Below are positions 25,331 through 37,400 of a stretch of 64,000 nt of DNA, piece by piece; the stretch's first letter is position 1, and each line of letters begins with the position of its first letter. A program made the position numbers and the translations under genes. The notes under the pieces are model-generated. The model saw only the letters and a list, made by a program, of their open reading frames with translations. It had not been told where the DNA came from and did no database searches. This DNA comes from Hirundichthys speculiger (Eukaryota; Chordata; Actinopteri; Beloniformes; Exocoetidae): positions 636,963-700,962 of the forward strand of contig JAGFBZ010000934.1 of assembly GCA_018398805.1 (NCBI GenBank), written 5' to 3'.

Positions 25331-26589
25331 ATGTTAGAACATCTGTTAAATGTTTAAGTCTCCTTTTTTTTTTCATTTCTCTTTCTTTGGTTGTGTCTTT
25401 TGTTGTGGCCTCAAATATATATTAGGTTGATGAGCTAAAATGTTTAATATTTTTGGCCCATACTGTTTTCGGTAGTAAAAAAAAGTCAAAGTAAACATAC
25501 CAACTTTGGATCTTCCACACTACTCCATTTCTTTTTTTTTTTAATTTGTGATTGTATGTTCATTAAAGAAACAGCTACTTGTAAATGATTTGTTATTATC
25601 TGATTGGCTTTCTTAAGATATTCTATAAAATATGCTATTAACTGCCTTTCACCCAAAGAGAGCAGAGAAAAGGTTTAAGGATCCCTGTAATCCTGAATAG
25701 GAATAAGCAAGTATAGAAAATGGGTGGATGAACACTTTCAAGATACAGACACACAGTCTTCTTTTTTTCTTTTTTTTTTTTTTTTTTTTTTTTACCACAC
25801 CTGTTGTGATGAGTTACCATAGCAATGAAGAGTTGTTCACTAATGGGAGCGGCTGATCAAGATTTCAAGAGTTCAAATAAATCCCAGTTTGAAACCTAGA
25901 GAAGGGACTCAGCGGAGAGAGAGAAAGAGGAAGTTTAATCCTTCTCTTCCCTCCATCATAATGAGGAAGGTGAAATAACAAAGATGAGGTTTGAGCCCGA
26001 CATGTCTGAGACTTGTTGCACCAACGGAGAACCAAGACTGCTGAGATTTTTGAGAAAGCAAGATCACAGATTTGATGGAAGTCAGAAAGTGAGAAGAATA
26101 TGGTGATTTCAAGCAGGTGATGGCAACATTTAGAGCTTAGACGGCAGAAAATAGAGGGTTTTATTGAAACGATCCATGTCTCTAACCGATAATGAAAATT
26201 TGTCACTGGGAGGGAAAAACCAGCAGTCTAGATCATCTGCTGTGTAGACTGTCCTTTTATCAGCAACAAACAATCTAACAAGAATTACAGAAACACTGTG
26301 CTGAAAATGTCTTCATCATCCTGCATTTATTTTTGCTCAAACATCTTTGAGAACATCTGGACATGGTCTTGTGGCTGCCATCTACTGGTCAGCAAATTCA
26401 AAGATCTCATTTCACTTCTTTCATAATTGTCATCTTCTGATTTTTTTTTTTGAAATTTGGTTCCTAAATGTACATTTTTTTTTTTACAGGCATAAAATAA
26501 ACTTTACAATTCTCTTGTGAATTTTTTTTTTTTCTTTTGTTTGTTTCTTTTTGTGAATGAAAATAAGTGAAAATTTCTAAATTGGATAT
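25331..26589. other. Intergenic sequence, nothing assigned
   Basis: It includes a 29-base T-rich homopolymer near 25762-25792 and other T runs. No gene was recognised. Confidence 0.5.
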
Positions 26590-26800
26590 CAAAACTCTTG
26601 CAACAGGCGTCCGGAGTATCGGAAATGTGTTTCACCAAGACGTGGCAGCAGGACCGTGTTCCCGACTCCAACGTCTCTATGTCCAGCTCTCAGACGATAC
26701 AGGCAGACAGATCTGAGGAGGAGCGGCAAAAGCAAAGGTGGTGGAACTGCAACAGATGGTGTAGGGGGGCGGGGAATCGTTGAGGTCAGTACAAAAACAA
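26590..26800 (+). pseudogene. LINE endonuclease-domain fragment
   Basis: The frame reads MCFTKTWQQDRVPDSNVSMS, then QTIQADRSEEERQK and NCNRWC. This corresponds to the MCFTETWL..VPDSNVS..GFQTIRADR region of an apurinic-endonuclease domain in fish non-LTR retrotransposons. Just after it, KQLEVKIRDSKEVYRRKLE matches the linker between endonuclease and reverse transcriptase, so the domain is internally deleted. Confidence 0.65.
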
Positions 26801-26895
26801 CTTGAAGTCAAAATTAGAGACAGCAAGGAGGTGTACCGGAGAAAGCTGGAGAAGACACTGTCATGGTGCCCCCAAAGCACTTTACATTGGCCTCT

Positions 26896-26945
26896 CATTC
26901 ACCCTTTCACACACACATTCACACACACATTCACACACACACACA
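26896..26945. repeat. (CA)n / (TTCACACACACA)n microsatellite
   Basis: Interrupted CA repeats with TTCACACACACA units, following a sequence block that often precedes such repeats in fish. Confidence 0.85.
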
Positions 26946-27431
26946 TACCCGTTTTTATTACCTCATGAGGACCAAGACTGGTTCATGACTGGCAGAGTAC
27001 TGGTGGGATCCACCCTTTCTAAAGGCTCTATAGTGATGATTCTAACTGCTAAATTCATTTAAATTTTTTGTAAAGCAGAAAATGACTTAAAAAATGTAAA
27101 AAGAGAAACTAAAATTTTGACCTGAATTTTGTTCCCCATGGGGACCATCCGTGCATTCAACTGTATAATTAATGACAGTATTCACATTAAATTTGATATC
27201 AAATAAACTAAAGCAGTAACTGCAAAATGCTGAAGCACCAATCCTGACAAAGCAGCCTGCTAAGTCCAGGTTTACCAAGCATAAGTGCAGATGTTTCACC
27301 TGGTCTCCTGGAAATCAGGGTTGCAGCTACTGCTCCACCCCAGCAGACTGTTGGGACTAACAAAATCAGTTTACAGAAGTATCCACATTTGTTTTTGATA
27401 TACCCAACACAATATATAAATGGTTAATATA

Positions 27432-27797
27432 CAGTCATGGAAAAAATTATTAGACCACCCTTGTTTTCTTCAGTTACTTGTTCATTTTAATGCCCGTTAC
27501 AACTAAAGGTACATTTGTTTGGACAAACATAACGATAACCACAAAGATTGCTCATAAGAGTTTTATTTAAGAGCTGATATCTTACCATTTTCCATGGTTT
27601 TCTTGATTATAACCTAAATCACTTAAGTTTTTACATCAATAGCTATGGCGTTGTACTGCCAAAAACACTGCTTTTATGCATTCAGTGTTTTCTTTTCTGT
27701 CTGTTTTAGTCACATGATGACGTTTAGTGGTACCAGGTATTAAAATGAACAAGAAAGTGAAGAAAAAATGGTGGTCTAATAATTTTTTTCATGACTG
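27432..27797 (+). mobile_element. Complete Tc1/mariner-type MITE, copy 2
   Basis: The terminal inverted repeats are CAGTCATGGAAAAAATTATT on the left and AATAATTTTTTTCATGACTG on the right, flanked by TA on both sides (27430-27431 and 27798-27799). It is 366 bp long with no coding capacity. It is nearly identical to copy 1 at 461-825. Confidence 0.92.
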
Positions 27798-27799
27798 TA

Positions 27800-28264
27800 C
27801 ATTTGCTTTCTTTGCAATTGTAGCATGAAGTTTCAAACCTATTGAAAATAATAAGTTAGGCTTGTAGATTTTCACAGAATATTTATTTTGAAACCTCAAG
27901 AGGGAAAACATGCTCCTCTGATTCAATATTGTCAGTGACAATGACAACTGAAACAACCATCTGCCTCAAAAAGTGCATATATATGTGCATAAAAAATATT
28001 GCTGGATTTCTCAAAACTGGACAACTTGAAAATATTAAGGCAAGGGTACAAATGTAAGAACTAAAACAATAATTTCAGTCCTCAGTAAATCCTTCTTGCA
28101 CTTTCACGCTGAATGGCAGTAATACGAAAAAAAAGTGCATATATATGTGCATAAAAAATATTGCTGGATTTCTCAAAACTGGACAACTTCTGAACAGGCT
28201 GAAAAATGAAAATATTGAGGCAAGGGCACAAATGTAAGAACTAAAACAATAACAATTTCAGTCC
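27800..28264 (-). other. 3' UTR and polyadenylation region of the recombinase-like gene
   Basis: Read on the minus strand, the stop at 28265 is followed by untranslated sequence with an AATAAA signal at 27882-27887. It contains the duplicated 3' end of the gene (27968-28126). The next element downstream is the MITE at 27432-27797. Confidence 0.55.
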
Positions 28265-28310
28265 TCAGTAAATCCTTCTTGCACTTTCACGCTGAATGGC
28301 AGTAATACGA
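27968..28310 (-). repeat. Tandem duplication of the gene's 3' end
   Basis: Segment 27968-28126 is a near-identical direct repeat of 28129-28310. The two differ by an 18-20-base insertion in the second (near 28188) and a few substitutions. The second unit contains the last ~15 codons, stop and start of the 3' UTR. The first unit repeats these beyond the stop, in the 3' UTR. Confidence 0.9.
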
Positions 28311-28488
28311 TTTTTGACGTAGAATTTTACCGCCTTCCAGTCTCTGTTTTTAAGTGCCTCTGGTGAAGCCGTAATACAGTCGACGCAGTCTGATTTTCCA
28401 GGTACTTTACCAGACTCGATGCAGTGCATTAGTGTCTTTTCCACTGCACGGATCTCCATCTGTGACCAGCTCCTCCTGGTGGAGGTTT
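28265..28488 (-). CDS. Exon 11: C-terminal Myb/SANT-like domain
   Basis: It follows acceptor CATTTTTAG at 28489 and ends at TGA (28265-28267). The 74 residues include RRSWSQMEIRAVEKTLMHCI, GKVPGKSDC and NRDWKAVKFYVKNRITAI. Two Trp residues about 43 apart in a three-helix pattern resemble Myb/SANT DNA-binding modules. A central GKVPGK..C..C insert is distinctive. Confidence 0.8.
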
Positions 28489-31400
28489 CTAAAAATGGGA
28501 AAGAAAAAAAAAGTCATAATTAGTGATAGCAAGTCATAAATTACAGCTTCAAACCACAGAATGGATTGCAGTTAAGCTGATAATCAAAAGAATAGAATCA
28601 CCTTTAAGAAGCTTAAAAGAAAAGAATAAAAGGAGGCTAGGTAAATAGACCATCTAAGTACTGATCAGTGTAAAATACCTCTTTTAGTGACATCTGCGTG
28701 AAACCTGGTAGGCTGGATTTTCTTAGATGTTGAGGCACCTTTAAAATAGTGGATCATATGATTATATTATTAACTCATTCACTGCCATTGACTTCTATAG
28801 ACGTCATTCAGGTCTAATACGTGTCACTGGAGTTGCTAGGCAGAGCATCAAAATAAATATCAGTTTTGAACATCGTAGTTAGTGTCCCAATCCACCAGAT
28901 GGCAGCATCGCAACTCTCTATAAAGCGGCCATTGCCCCCCCCCCCGGGGAATTGCGAGTGGGAGAGAAGATGGCGTTGTGCATTCAACTGCAGATTACGA
29001 AGGAATGGAAAACGGTAGTAACAAATTTCATTTTCCCTGAGGACAGAAGAGACTCTACCCTTTTTTGTGGGGACTTCAGTGTTCACAATCTTATGAAATA
29101 CAATATTCTGTGGCTTCGGAAGATCGGTAAACAGACTCTGCAGCTGGCTGGTGGTGAATGAGTTAAAAACAAAAAAAACATATACACCAACAGGGAAAAA
29201 ATATTGACTGTTCAATTTATAATGTAGCCCTTTAAAGGGGGAAAAAAACAGCGTCAAAATACCTGCCACAGGCTCATCGCAGTCAGACTCAATCTGTCGT
29301 TTCCGCTTAGATATGGATGATCCTGTAACAATAAGTCAGTGAGTGCAAGAAATTTTAATTACAGCAACCCATCTACATCACCACTATATTCTCACTAAAA
29401 AATTCTGACCCGTGTTACTTTTACGTTACTCAACCCTGATGTTTCCTGCTTCATTTTACCCATCTGTTCCCTTATCAATTAATTTCCAAATATTTTAGTA
29501 TGTAATAAAAGACTCAAGCCTCCTATTGTTCTGCATTTTGGATTCCTTAAACTTTTTTTTGATGCAAGATAAACTCTGCTCTCCTTGTACCACATGCCCA
29601 CTTTTTCCTCATCAACTAGCCAGCAGCTGTCAGCCATGATGCCTCTCAAGTCAACAGCTAACCATGACCTCATCTTTTCAACCTTGCCCATCATTTTTTA
29701 TCCCTGTTCTATCAGCCACGAGCCAACTTGAAACTTAAATCTCCAAGTTCCCAAGTCTGCCTTCTTTGTCAGCCATTGGAGTCAATCTCACCGACCTCCA
29801 TTTTTCTACATAATTTTAGAGTGAAGTATTTATATTATTAGATTTGGTCTAACAACACAGACTACTTCCAAGCTGCTTCTGCCATAATCTACAAATATTA
29901 AGACCATGTGAAATTGAAGGATGTCATTTCAGATCTGCAACAATATCCCACCATTCTACCTCTGTGTCGTTAACATACAAGTCCCAGTTTGAAAGTGAGG
30001 TGTAAAAGGTCAAGATTTCTTATTTCTTTTGAAATTCTTAGATTTTCTCATTTTAAAGTGACTAAACTCTAGGCTTTGCTGTGTAGATACCTGATTTAGG
30101 ATCATCACTTTCAGACTCCATTTTCTGTCCTCTACTGGGTGTTGAGCATCTTGCTGGAAAATAGAGAAATCACTCATTGTAACTGATCAGTGGTTAGATA
30201 AATAAAATGACAGGGCAGCATAAAAGCTGTAACTTACATATGGGTGCACATTCATCAGCTGACTCATCAAGGGTTGGCTGACCTCTTTTAGATCCTGGGG
30301 ACCATTTGAAAGAAAAGAGGTAAAAGGTAACACTTGAGATGTTTTATTTCCTCTTTTCAATACATTAATTTAAACAAACAAAAAAAAAAGTAGTATTACC
30401 TACCTGATGACACAGAGCACAAAGATGAGTCCATCTCTGCTTCTGTCCCTGAAAGTTCACTCTCCACATTTTCTGGCACTTTCTCTGAAAATCATAGATA
30501 CCCAAATCAAACACACATTTAATGCCTAGCACCAAACCTGTCAAGTGTATTCAAGTTACCTTGGGGATCTATTTGAATTTGGTCCATGCTCATTCCCTTG
30601 AAGTCTGACAGTCGGCCTTGTTCCAGGGCAATCAGCACCTTGCTGACTTTAGCCAACTGTAGCGTTCCTTCAGGTAGTCTGTAATACTCCCTGTGGACCC
30701 GGATGTCATGGCCAAGAAAATTTGCTAGTGTGTCCATCTCATTATCTTTGAGATTTAGGACCGTGGACAGGGTTGATATCTGTTTTCTTAACTTGGTTGA
30801 AGACAGAGTTTCTGGATGTTTAGCCCCACACTCTTTTGCTATGTGTCTGATTGCATCTGATCCTCTCAAGTGAGTCTCTGCCTCAGGTCTTGAGAAGAAA
30901 AAGGGATTCTCATCTGGTACGCCACAGACCCGTCGAAATCTAACTAAAGCTTCCATTGAGGAGAGCATGTCTGGTGTTAGAAGGATAGGAACTTTTCTAT
31001 TTCTTTTCCCTCTTATTTCAATTCGCTGAAAATGCTGGCAAAGTTTCTTCTCAAACTCTGAAAGTCCCTCTGTCAGATCTGAATGGACTCCAGACGTATC
31101 TCTAAGGGTGAATGCACTAAGGGGCATCTTTGAGACTTCACCCTCTCTTCTGCGATTAAACAGAATTACCTCACACAGAGTCAGGTTAGCAAGCTTTGAC
31201 CAGTTCTTCTTATGTGGATCTTTCTGGAGTGAGCTTTGGTATTCTTTTCTGCACTCATCAAGGTAGATGTGCATCTTCTTGACATCCTCAGTGAATGGAA
31301 GCAGCTGAGGTGTGTTCCATTTCCCTTCTTTTAGAGTCTGTAGCGCACGTGATGAAACAAGTACATCCCATTTTTTCTCATAAAGACTTCGAGTTCTCCT

Positions 31401-34400
31401 CAAATTTTCAAGAAATTGTTCATTGTCAGACTCTGACATTTGTGCTTCACATTCAAGGATATCTGCAATCTTTTTGAGACTATGACCTAATTTGAGAGCC
31501 AAGGATGGAGTTTTGTAGGTGTTCTTGTCTTCATCAAATCCAGCAACATCTTTTACTGCATCCACTACCAGATTGAAATTGGAAGGCACATAGTAGTCCT
31601 CAATTTGTTTGAGTTTTCCAGCTCTTCGTGAGTGCTGAATAAGTCGCCCCATTTCTCTCATTTTCTGTCTGATGTACTCATGTTTGGACCTGTCATGTCC
31701 ATGTTTAGCATACAAATGTTCTCCAAGTCTCAAAATGCTTTTCTCCTCTCTTATGATTTGTGAGACTTCATCTTGGTGCATCATATTTACTAGCTCCCAC
31801 ACTTTCCTGCTAACACTATCTGGAACAGGCTGTGCAAAGGCACAGATTGACTGGATTCGGCTTTTGCCAGGCTTTTGTCTACTGCACTTTTGTGAAAGCC
31901 TACATCTGGACATGTGTCTCCATAAGGCCTTTCTTTTGAGAAATGCCTCACAGTTAATGCAGTGCATATAGTCACTTGCCGTCACTGACTTGGAAGTCTG
32001 TTGACTTGGGACAAGTGTTCCTTTACCAGTTTTTAAGACTTCATTATTATGAGTCCGATTTCCTTTGTTTCTGATTAGATCAAAATGCAACTTCCTTTCC
32101 TTTGATTTCAAAGGAAAACTCATTGCTTTGGCCACTGCAGGTTCACTGCCATGTTTGCGCACCAGATGTCTTGCCATTTTATGGCACTGCACTGGACAGT
32201 ACAAACAATAATGCTTTTTGCTGTAAACTCTTGTACCATCTTTCTTTTTCTGTAGTTTCATTACTGAAACATTTTTCTGGTTTATCTCAGAGTTTTCACT
32301 TTCTGTAGTCTTCTCATCTTTATCTGAAGATGACCTAGGTTGCACCTTAATTCCTTGAGACCTCTGTGACGTCCTCAATTTCTTCTTTCTCCTTGGAACT
32401 TTGTCAGAAACATCATCAGATCCCTCTGAAGTGCTTTCACGTATTGAGTCCTTTGATGGGTTATATTCATCACCAGTGCTTTCAGTGTGGCTTGTGGATG
32501 CTTCTGATCCATCGGACTGCTTGGACAGCAAGTCAAGGTATTCCTTGGTTAGCTGAAAAATACACAAGAAGCTTATGATCAACAAATCAGAAAAAGTGGA
32601 AAAAAAATAAATGAAAAAAATGTTTTAAATTTGGCCAACTGAAGAAAACATGTACTTCACAACAAAGATGTGTTGGAATTGTGTGTATCATATATATGAA
32701 GCAGAAGCTTAAACATCTAAATAAAAGAGCTTTGCTAAATAAAGAACATATTTTGAAAACTACACCATCTAAGTTTAATCAAGTCTTTGACAAATACAAA
32801 AATGTTGGGACACATATTTTTTTACAACCATTCCCTTCAACCACCACTTTGGTGATGGTTGAAGGGAGATGAACTGCTGGTTTCACTCTGCTACATGAAG
32901 ACAAACTTGTAAAGTTTGCAGAATAAACCAGCGGCCTCCCTCCAGCTAGACGAAGAGATGACAGCGACTTATCTGCAGCCAGCAATATTGTAGAAATGAA
33001 TAATGATATAGACTAAAAGTTATTAAAATAGGGGAGTTAAGTCTTATGATAAAAGAGCGAAGAGGATGACAAAAGGTAAAGGATAAAAATAATCCAAATG
33101 GGAGCATCCATAAAACACTATTGGTGCAATAAAAAACATTCTGCTGACATAGTTGATTACTGAAAATGTTTTATTTTTAAAAGTCTTACTTAAATATGCT
33201 GAGAAATGCATTATTGCTGTTTTTGTTTTTGGTTAGAGTATAATTATTTAAAAATAGAGAAAACATAATAGTGATAAGAGATCCAGCACACAATAACTTT
33301 CAAAGGGTTGAATATAGACAACTGGAAAAGGAAGCTTTTTTGAGTCAAGCTTGAATGCCTCGACTCAAACCTTTGAGTTTGAAATCTTACATGGAAAGAG
33401 AAAGAAAATTGTCCCAACATATCAGCAAAGAAGGAAAAATAAATGAATGAAATCCTAATTCATCCATTGTCTGCTCTGATTTCTAAAAAGAAATTTGGCA
33501 TTGCTGATATAATTTTCGAAAATCTTTTAAAAATATAGCTGTGACTTAGCCAAATGCTTCTGAAAATCCCTACGGAGGTCAAAAAATTAGTATACAGTGA
33601 TCCCTTGGCAATTCTCGGTTTAAGTTCTGTAGTTTTAGTTTTTCGCGGATTTTTCAGAAATATATAATAATTAAAAAAAAAAAATTCAAGAAAAAACTCA
33701 CGGAAATTCCGTAAAAATCCACCCCACAGGAGATGAGAGGCTGCAGCTGTCAGCGAAACAAACGATGACTCACAGCCTCCTGTAAGCAACATGAGAAACG
33801 CAGACGGCCCAGAACTCTAGAATCTGTGCTCTGATTGGCCAATTGGCATCACCCAAGAATCACAGGTTATCGTGCAGAAAGACCACAGTTGAGCCTTTGT
33901 CTTGTTTCGCTGCAGTGCCTCGCTACTTTTATGCGGTGTTTAAACATATTTTAAACACATTATTTAGGCTCGGGGGGGCTCCGGCTCCAGTTCGCGGATC
34001 TTGATTTTCGCGGGGGGGGGGGGGGGGGGGGTGAAAAACCGCGAAAAATAAGGGATCACTGTATGTGAAGTTAACTCTTGCACAAAAAAGAAAAAGGTTA
34101 TTTCATTATGCCAACTTACAAATACACTATCAGTCCTCGTCAGAGGTGGAACATCTGGATCATCATCAACAGAGTCAGGTACTTCTGTGATGTCTAATGA
34201 TGAGTCACTCTCTGGATTTTCTTCCTGTAGAGGAGAAATAAAATAAAGACCTTAGAAAAGGACCTGCTGTAATGGATTTGAAACAAGGTGCGTGACTTTT
34301 AAAGCTTTAGGGTTAAGTCACCAGATTTGGTCTTTGTATCAGTGTATCGTTATATTTTCATAAAATTGAAATAAACATTGAGAATCTTTAACCCATTTAA

Positions 34401-37400
34401 TTTAATCTGAGTTAATAATTTCTTCTTTTTTAAAAAAATATTCAATTAATTACCATCTACAGTTCATCTGTACATTTCCTTTCACACATTTTAAAACATG
34501 TAATTATCAGAAAAATATCACAGTATTAATAGTTGAATGTATTTGCAGCAAAAAATTTTGTCAACAAGGGAAAAAAAATTAAACAATGTTAGAATAATCA
34601 ATCATTATTGAGGTAAGATGATAAATTAATTTGGAGTCATTTTGCCCAGCCCAAATTGAAAGTTTAGTTTGGCTCATGTTTACTAGTTATGTGTTGGAAT
34701 ATCAAATCTAAATTCCTGGAGTCATACATGCATTCACAAGTGCATGTTTTGGCAAGTGTTACTTGCCATTTCAATAAAATTATTCAAAAATAATTATATT
34801 TAAAAGAAAAAAATTATAGAGCTTCTTCATTATCTGATATGTACACCAATGACAGCACAATTTATTTTCTTGAGGTAACAGTAACCACTCACATTACATA
34901 ATGAGTAGCTGGACCTAAACAGAGTTTACACTGAGCACCACTAGTCCTTCAATGTTATCCACTTGGTAGCGCAGCCTGCCCTGCATAGAAAACCTCCAAC
35001 CATTCCGACACACCAAAAATCAGACCAATGCAACAGTTTCAGCAACAGAACTTTGTCTGCCATCTGCTAACATACAGGTAAAAGCCAGTAAATTAGAATA
35101 TTTTGAAAAACTTGATTTATTTCAGTAATTGCAGTCAAAAGGTACAACTTGTACATTATGGGCCTGATTTACTAAAGGTTTGCGTGCGTAAAAACGTGTG
35201 CAAACTTGACATCACCCGCAAACCAATGCGCAAGCTGATTTACTAACAGCGTGCAAAGAGGACTGCGCCTCTCAAATCAGCAAAATAGCACACGCTGTTC
35301 ATTTAGCACTTTTGCCCTGATGAATAAACAATATGGGGCGTACCCGCCAGAAAGCGCAAAATACTGGGAGGGGAAAATGCAAATAGGTCCATTTACCACG
35401 CGCAATGAGATTTACCAACCCTGAAAGTAATTGCGGGGATTGTGATTGCGTCTGTATTTAGTACGTTCGAAAGGAAGGTGCTAATGTGTCCAGCATTACG
35501 CACCGATGGCTGCTGTTATTGTGGCAAGGAGGCGACATCGCCAAAATCAAAGAATACGCAGAGAGAGAGTCTTTCGGACTCGTGTAAATTTGTTTGCACA
35601 TGCAAAAGGAGAAATATTTTATTTGAATGTTAAATCGAGTATTATTCAGCAAAAGGTTGCCACAGGAGGCACCAGGGTTTCCGTTGTCTGGTAATTGCTG
35701 GACTTTGTCTGGTAAAATATGCGGAAGTCCGGGATTTTATAATCTCTCCGGTCAAAATGTCCGGTGAAAATACTCCTCCCAAGCACAATTTCAGTTGTAA
35801 TAAAATGGGTTATTTCCACATCATTTTATGAAAAACGCCTCGGGATTCTCCCAGAGGAGCTGGTGGAAGCGGCCGGGGGATCTGGACCTCTGAAGCTGCT
35901 GCCCCAGCGACCCGACTTCAGATAAGCGGAAGCTAATGGATGGATGGATGGATGGATTTTATGAAAAAACATATACTTTTTTTACGAATGAGTAGTGTGT
36001 GAGGACGAGTCGGCTCCAGCCACAGCTCCACTCATTGATGCCACAGCTGCGCGCAGAGACGCATCTCCGTAATGACAGCGCTCCGCGGTTATGGAGGCTT
36101 GAACTTCTCAACGGCCACTTAACCACCTGTCTGTCTTGTTTGCCGAAGTTTTATTAAAATCCACTTTTTCTTTAGTTCTTTGCCTTATATCTTGCCGCCT
36201 TCTTTTAACCTCATCTGCCGTTCTTTTTGTCTTACCAACTGCATTTATTCTATCGCAGATTTTCTCCCATATTGCGTTTCTTTTGGTAATGTTTAAATTT
36301 CTTTGCTGTAGTTCATGAATGTGTTTATTTGCCTCTTCCACTAATATCTCTAACTCCAACTCGTCAAATTTCATTTTGCGCTTGCGTCTATCCTGCTTTC
36401 CATCCAGACTCTCCATGGCGCAAACCTTAAGACACGCAACACCTCATTTAAATACTGCGGTTTGCACCCGTTATCAATTGCGCGAGCATTCTTAGTTGAT
36501 CACCCGCAAAACACACAACAGCAGCACGCGCAAACTTTTTCAGTGCACACGCAATTTAGTACTCTTTATTTAGGATCTTAGTAAATCAGGCCCTATATGT
36601 ATTCATTGCACACAGACTGATGCATTCAAATATTTATTACATTTAATTTTGATGATTAGAAGTAGCAATAAAGGAAAATCCAAAATTCCGTGTGTCACAA
36701 AATTAGAATATTGTGTAAGGGTTACATTTTGAAGACACCTGGTGCCACAAACTAATCAGCTGATTAACTCAAAACACCTGCAAAGGTCTCTCAGTCCAGT
36801 TCTGAAGCCTACACAATCATGGGGAAGACTTCAGATTTGACAGCTGTCCAAAAGGCGACCATCGACACATTGCACAAGGAGGGCAAGACACAAAAGGTTA
36901 TTGCTGAAGAGGCTGGCTGTTCTCAGAGGTCTGTGTCCAAACACATTAATGGAGAGGCAAAGGGAAGGAAAAACTGTGCTAAGAAAAAGTGTACAAGCGA
37001 TAGGGATCACCGCGCCCTGGTCAAGATTGTGAAAAAAAACCCCATTCAAAAATGTGGGGGAGATTCACAAGGAGTGGACACCTGCTGGAGTCAGTGCTTC
37101 AAGATCCACCACCAAGAGACGCTTGAAAGACATGGGTTTCAACTGCCGCATACCTCGTGTCAAGCCACTGTTGACCAAGAAACAGCGCGAAAAGCGTCTC
37201 ACCTGGGCTAAGTAAAAAAAGAGCTGGACTGCTGCTGAGTGGTCCAAAGTCATGTTTTCTGACGAAAGCAAATTTTGCATTTCCTTTGGAAATCTCCAGA
37301 GTCTGGAGGAGGACAGGAGAGGCACAGGATCCACGTTGCCTGAAGTCTAGTGTAAAGTTTCCACCATCAGTGATGGTTTGGGGTGCCATGTCATCTGCTG

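Larger units (their letters stand above)
35160..36593. mobile_element. PIF/Harbinger-type element nested in the Tc1 element
   Basis: The termini are GGGCCTGATTTACTAA and TTAGTAAATCAGGCCC, flanked by TAT (35157-35159, 36594-36596). The undisturbed sequence ACATTATATGTATTC can be read in the opposite Tc1 terminal repeat, which proves the insertion and the 3-bp duplication. It carries two convergent frames, a transposase N-terminus remnant and an intact Myb-like protein, the usual two-gene layout of Harbinger elements. Confidence 0.85.

Noticed and set aside
28814..29269. 151-codon minus-strand frame in the intron between exons 9 and 10 of the recombinase-like gene
   Set aside because: No motif, overlaps the splice donor of exon 9 and a poly-C tract; probably chance.
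31295..32578. Plus-strand frames opposite the recombinase exon
   Set aside because: Shadows of the minus-strand 2-kb coding exon.
36108..36416. Host MSANTD-type gene
   Set aside because: It lies between Harbinger terminal repeats beside a transposase remnant, so it is the element's accessory gene.
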